Shown here one piece after another: positions 57,629 to 64,000 of a DNA stretch of 64,000 nucleotides (its first letter is position 1; the number at the start of each line of letters is the position of its first letter). The notes under the pieces are model-generated. The model worked only from the letters and a program-made list of their open reading frames with translations. It made no database searches and was not told the origin of the DNA. The stretch comes from Vitrella brassicaformis (Eukaryota > Sar > Vitrellaceae): the NCBI GenBank assembly GCA_001179505.1, contig CDMY01000257.1, forward strand, positions 44,307 to 108,306. The letters are read 5' to 3'. Made by a program: the position numbers and the translations under genes.

Positions 57629-59784
57629 ATGGCCCTTTCTCAGCTCTCAGAGAAGTCTCCGCTGTCGGGTGGCTCCCTCAGCAAGGGAGACTCCCGAGGC
57701 GACATCCCCGACCTGGTTGAGGCTGCGGAGACCACGGAGGCCTTCGTCCCCTGCCTGGCCAAGGTGTTGGACCACCTCATTCAGATGTCCCAGGAGAACA
57801 TCGGACAGGTGGGTGGGTGGCCACGGGAGGCAGGCCGAGACAGCATGTGGGAGGGGGGGCGGAGGAAGGGGATGGACGTGGCCGTGTGTGTGGCGGGTGG
57901 TGCAGGTGACTCGGTTCCATGCGGTGCGGCCTCCTGCGATTTCGACGCATGACTATCTGGCGAGGTGGGTGTACACGACGGCAGGCAGCCGCCTGGTGGC
58001 ACGCGTCTCGCGTGCTGCGGGTGGTCCACGGCCTTCCTCTGTGTGTGTGGTGTATTTGGTTCAGGATTGCCAAGTACTTCAACTGCAGCCCTGAGTGTTT
58101 CGTGTTATCGCTCGTGTACATCGACCGGATTGTCAAACTGCACACCGACTTCACCGTCAACAAACTCAACATACACAGGTCGGGGGGCGCACTCACACAC
58201 AGAGGACACCCCTTCCCCTCCCCTCTTCCTGTCTGTCTCATGTGTGCGCCATCCATCCCCTGCTGCTGCCTTGGTTGCGTGTGATGTGATAGGTTGTTGC
58301 TGACGAGTGTGTTGATGGCGGTCAAGTATTTCGACGACCACTACTACAGCAACGCCTACTACGCCCGAGTTGGGGGCGTCAAGACCGAGGAGATGAACCA
58401 CCTCGAGTCGCACTTCCTCATGCTAGTCAAGTTCCAGCTGTACGTCACGCCACACGAATACGACCAGTACCGCAAAAACGTCCTCGCAGCCGTACACGGA
58501 ATGGTAACCACCACCAGCACCACACCAACAACCATACCCACCCCTCTCACTTGTCGGTCTCTCCTTCAGGAGCCGTCTAGCGTTAGTTCGCCGACGGCCG
58601 TGTCGGCGTCTCCGTCGAGCCTGCTGACGACGCCCAGCGATGAGTCGGTGGCCAACCCGCCCATGCACCCCATGGCCGCCACCCTGCCCATCGTCAGCAC
58701 CGCCGCGCCGTTCCCGCCAACCATGCCTTCCTTCTCCGACTCGGACAGCGACAGCACCCCGCTTCACGGCAATGGTGGCAGTGGCCGTAGCGGCAGTGGT
58801 GTCGACAGACGGAGCAGCAAGGACCTGGCGGGCACCTTTGGGATCGCCCTGCTGCAGCACCAGCAGCGCGTTGAGTGCGGGAGTGTGAGTGTAGGGGGGC
58901 TGCCGACCGTGTCCAGCACCCATTGCTACGCGCCATCGCAGTGTGAGAGTTCCAGCCTGTCGCTGCACTCGTCGAGCAGCTACAGCATGTCGCTGCACAC
59001 CCTCGCCATCGAGAGGGGACTCAGCGACGTGGCCACCATCCACTCCACGGGCTCGCCCCAGTCCACCGCATGCCCCCCACACATGTGGTCGGCCAACCCG
59101 GTGCTCTCAGCTTCGTCGCCCGCCGTCGCCCAGTCGTTCAACAACTGGTCGGCGCCGGCCCCCCCGCCCCCGCCGCACCATGGTTGCCCTTCCCTGCCCC
59201 TGTACGCAGCATCGGCTAGCAGCGATCGTTGTGTGTCGGTGAGTCCGATAGCGCCCCCACCTCCCCCGCCCCCGCCCCCGTCAGAGGGCAGCCGCAGCAC
59301 GCGTGACGGTAGCGGCGACAGCCTGGCCGACTGGTACGACTGCGGTGCCGCCCTCAAGGGGCCGGAGCGAGTGCGGTCGGGTGGGTGTGCTGGTGCTGGT
59401 GCTGGTGTGGGTGGGGGCCTGCTGCCCACGCCGCCCCTCAGTTTTCGCAAGTGTGAGAGGGGCAGCAGTGTCGGCGGAGGATTCGCCCACTCCCACTCGT
59501 CCCAGGCCATGCAGCAGCAGCAGCAGCAGCAGCAGCCCCCACCGCCGCCCTTCCCGCCACCCGCACACAGCGGCCACCATCAGCGGAGCTTCAGCAGCTT
59601 CCGGGGCGGCGTGCAGGGTTGCGGGTTCGTGCCGCCCCCTCCGCCCCCGTACGACAAGGACCATGCGAGTGGCGGTGGTGTGGGGCACATGTCGATGATG
59701 ATGATGCAGATGCACCACAAGGTGCCGATCGCCAAGGCGCATGCTGACTACCACCCCAAGATCCAGGTCGTCAGCAACTACTGA
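57629..59784 (+). CDS. PHO80/U-type (P-type) cyclin with long low-complexity C-terminus
   Basis: Exons 57629-57808, 57906-57964, 58065-58178, 58293-58503 and 58570-59784 (the last intron, 66 nt, is optional because it is in frame). The cyclin core reads PCLAKVLDHLIQMSQENIGQ, FHAVRPPAISTHDYLARI, KYFNCSPECFVLSLVYIDRI, FTVNKLNIHRLLLTSVLMA, VKYFDDHYYSNAYYARVGGV and LESHFLMLVKFQLYVTPHEY. The IxxYLxRI...YIDR and KFxDDxYYxNxxYAxVGG patterns define PHO80/U-type cyclins, which pair with Pho85/CDK5-like kinases. The core takes about 200 residues; the other about 400 are Ser/Pro/Gly-rich with a poly-Gln tract (59513-59535), poly-Pro runs (59160-59280, 59535-59570, 59630-59650) and His/Met repeats, far longer than the usual family tail. 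Stop TGA 59782-59784. Confidence 0.9.
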
Positions 59785-60160
59785 CTGAATCGACCGCCGG
59801 GATGGAGCGAGGGTCGGCGGGTGTTGGTGTGCGTGGGGATAGTACAGCGAGTGAGTGAGTGTGGCGTGACGGCTCGCTCTGTTGGTTGATGGAGGAAGCA
59901 AGGAAGAGGGCGATGCCCATGGTGGGGTGGATGGATCGTTGGATGGGTGGCTGTATCATACTGATGGAATGAATGAGTGGATGAGTCGCGGGTGGGGTGG
60001 CGTGCAGACGCAGAAAGAATGGTGGTCAGTCGGGTGTCTCTCTCTGTCTGTCTGTCTGGTTAGTGTGGTTGTGAGAGCGAGCCAGGGATGCATTGCATTC
60101 CATCCGTCGTGCTTGGATGGCATGGCGTGCATGAGTGTCTCGGCCGGCCGGGTGACGCGC

Positions 60161-60202
60161 CCCTGTCTCTCGCTGATATTGTGCAGTCAGCGAGAGACAG
60201 GG
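60161..60202. other. Perfect 16-bp inverted repeat (hairpin)
   Basis: CCCTGTCTCTCGCTGA (60161-60176) and TCAGCGAGAGACAGGG (60187-60202) are exact reverse complements around a 10-base loop. It lies about 380 bp after the cyclin stop. It could be an RNA stem in the 3' UTR, a small-RNA precursor or a stray inverted duplication. Confidence 0.9.
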
Positions 60203-60270
60203 TAAGGCGGCCTTGAGACGCCTGTTGACCGACTGACTGACTAATGCTCGCTGGACAGGCAGGCGCGCAG

Positions 60271-60386
60271 GCAGGCAGGCAGGTGAGCTCTTGTCTCCCT
60301 CTCCCTCTCTCTCCCCTGTCGTCTCGTCTCCTTGTGTAGAATAAGGCTAGATTTGCCTGCCCCCTGCCTGCTCACCTGCCTGCCTG
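60271..60386. repeat. Inverted repeat of CAGG-type sequence
   Basis: CAGGCAGGCAGGTGAGC near 60275-60291 has an exact reverse complement GCTCACCTGCCTGCCTG at about 60370-60386, about 80 bp apart. It is partly microsatellite, so the pairing may be incidental, although the GTGAGC ends extend it beyond the repeat. Confidence 0.6.
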
Positions 60387-62715
60387 TTTGCCTGTTTGCC
60401 TGTTTGCGTGCGTGTGTGGCGTTGTGTGTCTTTTCCCTTTTTGACCGGCTGACCACCGTTGTATGCCGATTTCATTCATCATGGATTGAATGGATGGATT
60501 GACGGATGCACGCCTGATGCATAGATACATAAGTACATACGTACATGTCTGTCTGTCTACACATGTATAAGTTACGTACGTGTATTGTATACCTATGTAT
60601 CTCTCTATATTCAGCTTCCTGTCTGTCTGTCTGTCTGTATGCCAACCAACAGGAAACAGGATTATCTCACTTTTCCCCGTCTGCCTACGTATCTGTCTGG
60701 CCCATTCTTGTCTGTCAGTCTTGTCGGCCTGCCACACACGCCATACCATGTCATGTCATGCCATCTTTCAATCAATGCTATGGATGCGATGCTACTCGTA
60801 CGTACCTGCTACTTGCTGATGTCGTGCTGCGTGGATGGATGCGTGCATCTGGATGAATGAGTGAGTGCGGTCGTGCTTTTGATGGGCCGGATGGTGCCAT
60901 GCGATGCCATGGGCATGGGAGTGAGACAGGGCGCACGCACGTACGAGCTGATGAGCAATGGGGGGCTGTCCGTCGTCTGCGCGTTATAAGTGAATGGTGA
61001 ATGGCTACCCTACTGATCTGTCTTGCTGGCGAAGAAAGAGGGGAGGGAGGGGGAGAGACAGACTGCGTGGCGGCTGGGTGGTGTCGTTCTGCGTACCGTG
61101 TACCTATCGTGTATCTATAACGTCTCTTGTCGTGTGCACGTACCTGTGTACATGTGTGGCGTGTTGTGTTGTGTTGTGTGTCTTGTCGATTCATCGTTCG
61201 TTTTGTCGTTTTGTGCACCCAGCCACTCCACAAAATGGAGCGGAGCCACTCTGTGCACCTTATCCACACACACACACACGCGCGTATACACACATCATCA
61301 CACACACATTCCTGTGTGCATACCTGCATGGGTCTTTGAAGATACCAGAAGGAGAGAGGGGGAGGGGAGAGAGGGGTTGCTGTGTCGGTGTACCTGTCTG
61401 TGTGTGTTCTCTACGTGTCAGTACGTCGCTGCTTTTCCTTGCCTCCGTGCCGCCATCCATCCATCCATTCGGTGGGCAGATTCTCACGAGGGGGGCGGGT
61501 GTGGGCGTGTGTGAGGGAGAAGCTGCAGCTGCGGATATGAATAAGGCTCGTCTGTCGCGTCTTTCTCTTCTCTCACACCACAGCCACGCCCGTCTACCGA
61601 TCTCACTTTTTTGCCCCAGCCACCAGCCACAGCTCTGCCAATTTTCGTATTTCTCGTACTGCTGATGAGTGACGCTTACGTCCCTCAGAGGTTAGGGAGG
61701 TAGGTACTACCTGTTCCTTCCTGTCCGCCTCTCTGTCTGTCTCTCAGTACAAATGTATCTGTGCCTGCTCATCACATCACATGGCATCGGTGCTGTGCCC
61801 TTGCCTGCCTCTCGTCCCCTTCTCCTTCCTCTCTGTCTCTTCTTTTCTCTCAATGTACCATCACTCACTCGTCGATTGACGGCAGGGCGTTTGTACACTA
61901 CACTACACTACTCACAAGCTCACCCGTCCCCTCCTCTCCCTCCCCTCCCGCCCTTTTGGCTGAATGGTTGGCGGCCTGACTGGCTATCCGTCCGTCCGTC
62001 CGATCAAAGATCGGAAGCACTATTGGCCCTCATCTGATGGGGCCTCCCACACGCACAGCAGACAGACATGCCACGCCATGCCACGCCATGCCAGTCGCCG
62101 GCCATTCATTCTATCATGATCCATGATGATGCTTCCTTTGTTGTTTTCATTTTCGTGCGTGTGGCAGGGAGGGAGGGAGGCGCGGGGAGAGAGCACGGCC
62201 CCTTTTTTCGCGATAGATAGGCGGGTGGCATGGCATGGCATTCCGGATGGAAGGGGCCATTTTGGATTCGCTGGCGGCTGGTGGCTGCTGAGGACGCCCC
62301 TCTCCCCCTCGGTACGGATGGATCGATCGAATGAATCAATTAGCGCTCTCTCTCTCTCGTTGACGGCTGATGTGTGCGCATGAGGGTGTATACGGGTGGG
62401 TGGTACCAATAGTCGCTGCGGCCTGTCGTATCGTGGTGTCTTGTGTTGTGTCGAGAGAGAGGACAGACGGACAGACAGACAGACAGATGGCTGGACGGAT
62501 GGATGGATGGACAGAGACAGACGAGCCCCCGGACCAGCCCCCGGGGGGCTGGAGAAATGAAGGAAAGATTGATCGATCTGTTGTCGTCCATGTGTCTGAT
62601 TGATGGATGGATGGCTTTTGCGTTGCGTTGCGTGCCCGTGATGTAGATCGCTTGTATGCCGACAGACAGACAGACCGACAGGGAGAGGGAGAAGGGGAGT
62701 GGGGCGATGTATGTT

Positions 62716-62755
62716 GATTTGTGTCCGTCCGTCCGTCCGTCCGTCCGTCGACCGA
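62716..62755. repeat. CCGT tetranucleotide array
   Basis: GTCC repeats about seven times in a row between roughly 62722 and 62750, followed by CGATCGAT. One of the cleanest tetranucleotide arrays in the right-hand spacer. Confidence 0.85.
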
Positions 62756-64000
62756 TCGATTGATCGTTGTGCTGTAGTGAGGAGCATGTGTTCATTCCTT
62801 CATTTGCGCGTCATGTCTCGTCATGGCCACGAACGGGGAGACAGGGAGAGGGAGAGGGAGCAAGGAAGGTAGCCGTCCTTCCAGCGCCAACACGCCCCTC
62901 ACTCCCTCTCTCTCTTTCTCGCCCTATCTGCCTGCCTCTTCTTAACGGCTGGCCATCAATGACAGTGACTGACTTGACAGAAGAGTGTTTCTCCCATTTT
63001 TGCGCACCCTCCCTCCTGCAGATGGATGGATGGATGATTGCGTGTGCTGCCTGCCCTGCCCCGCCCTGCCCCGCCCCGCCCCTTTCCGGGGCGATCCCTT
63101 TTTCGACAGACAGGACGGACAGACAGGCACGGCGCAGAGACGCGCATGCCAATGACAGAAGGATAGACAGATGCACGAGGGGGCTGGGGGCTGGCCGGCC
63201 GTCATAATTTTCACGACAACGGGAGGCTGGTGTGTTGATGCGTGTATGAGCGGCAAAGAAAGACATTGTTGGTGCACCTGTCTGTCTGAGACATTTGTCT
63301 GTGCCATCATCAATCACTCGTGTGAAGGCACGTACATACGTACACACACCTGGCTGCTGGCTGTGTTGCCGTGTTTGCACCGGCGGCCGGCAGCTGGCTG
63401 ACGATGGGTAGTAACCTGCAGAACAGATGGAGAATCATGCGTGGCTACTGGTATGTATATCACTTTCTGATGATGTGCTCACTACTCCTGGACTGACGGA
63501 CTCACTGACTCACTCACTCACTGACTGACTTGAGTGGTGTGCAGAGATGCATTCATGCTGCTGCCTGACTGCCTGCTTGCCTGCTGCGTGTGTTGTGTTG
63601 TGTTGTGTGTGGTTTTGCCATGACTGACTGACTGACTGCGTTCCTTCCCGAGTGAGAGTGAGCGAGTGACTAATGCTGCTATTTGTGAGAGCAGAGCACG
63701 GAACTCCTGATTGACTGACTGATGATCAAGGCCAGACAGACGGACAGACAGACGGACAGCGAGGAGGGGAGAAGGAGAGAGGGGGAGGGGAATGGTTTTG
63801 TCGTCTGTCGTCTGCGAACGAATGAATGGATGGATGGATGTCGGGGTGTCGGTCGATCGTGGGCGAGTGGGAGGGTGTCTGTATAGGAAGGTCGTGTGTG
63901 TCGATTTGTAAACTACTCATATGCGTACGTATGTGTAAACGGCGGGCGGCAATCCTGGAGGCGTCTCCTTTTTGTATACAACCCATCACACACACACCCA

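Larger units (their letters stand above)
59785..64000. other. Microsatellite-rich intergenic region to window end
   Basis: About 4.2 kb without a supported exon. Repeats include GGAT/ATGG (59925-59985, 62490-62515, 63020-63035, 63825-63840), CTGT/ACAG (60040-60060, 60545-60560, 62460-62490), CCGT (62724-62750), CAGG (60265-60290) and GACT (63480-63640) runs. The first 400-500 bp probably include the 3' UTR of the cyclin. Predicted open frames are repeat-derived. Confidence 0.65.

Noticed and set aside
58694-59901. Minus-strand frames under the cyclin tail
   Set aside because: Shadows of Pro/Ser/Gln repeats; no independent support.
61023-61665. Plus-strand frames of 163-223 codons in the right spacer
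   Set aside because: Cys/Val/Leu-rich because of GTGT/CTGT repeats; no splice or motif evidence.
63047-63105. GC-rich CCCCGCC cluster considered as a promoter or structured element
   Set aside because: Looks like another simple repeat (CCCTG/CCCCG units) with only short imperfect self-complementarity.
1-64000. tRNA, rRNA, transposon or integrase genes
   Set aside because: Looked for on both strands by eye; no cloverleaf, rRNA core, reverse transcriptase or transposase motif was recognised.

Overview
The window is eukaryotic nuclear DNA. Nearly every gene is cut by many short GT-AG introns (mostly 55-110 nt, a few possibly near 32-45 nt). Genes lie on both strands at high density and the spacers are packed with tri- and tetranucleotide microsatellites. 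Gene content (MORN/ankyrin protein, EF-hand protein with N-terminal targeting region, Golgi pH regulator, Mpp10, cyclins, a giant DUF3638 protein) together with this style suggests an alveolate-type protist, most likely a chromerid alga such as Vitrella. That taxon is an inference; no rRNA or organelle marker is present. All exon coordinates were read by eye from splice motifs and frame continuity.

Layout. 351-3450 (+) an ankyrin-MORN-ankyrin gene built by exon-block duplication. 3451-6204 microsatellite-rich spacer. 6205-8481 (-) an A/B-like cyclin, divergent from 8835-10575 (+), a MYND zinc-finger protein. 11258-15255 (-) a Golgi pH regulator (GPHR) gene plus a 98-99% identical partial second copy; a 300-N assembly gap and degenerate telomere-like repeats lie between them. 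15473-16480 (+) unknown basic/low-complexity protein.

17186-30398 is the most unusual part. Two tandem copies of a cassette each contain a large secreted Cys-rich glycoprotein of about 1,200 residues (-) and, about 63 bp away and divergent, a small secreted protein of about 109 residues with a CCxDC cysteine motif (+). A third copy of the small gene stands alone at 29998-30398 beside a coiled-coil/RING-like gene (28209-29870, -). I recognise no family for either protein.

30933-31690 (-) is a ureidoglycolate lyase/hydrolase family protein, divergent from 31769-33527 (+), an Iwr1/SLC7A6OS-like protein. 34399-35497 (-) is an EF-hand protein with an N-terminal signal-like segment. 35697-51544 (+) is one giant gene (about 38 exons, roughly 4,300 residues by eye) of the DUF3638/DUF3645 family, with helicase-like motifs, EF-hands and a VPS62/DUF946-like C-terminus. 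52250-52861 holds a probably broken gene. 53471-57426 (-) is MPP10 of the U3 snoRNP, divergent from 57629-59784 (+), a PHO80/U-type cyclin with a poly-Q/poly-P tail. 59785-64000 is microsatellite-rich spacer with a perfect 16-bp-stem hairpin at 60161-60202.

The genes do not form one pathway; most are housekeeping. The likely lineage-specific system is the duplicated divergent pair of secreted proteins, which share a compact conserved bidirectional promoter.
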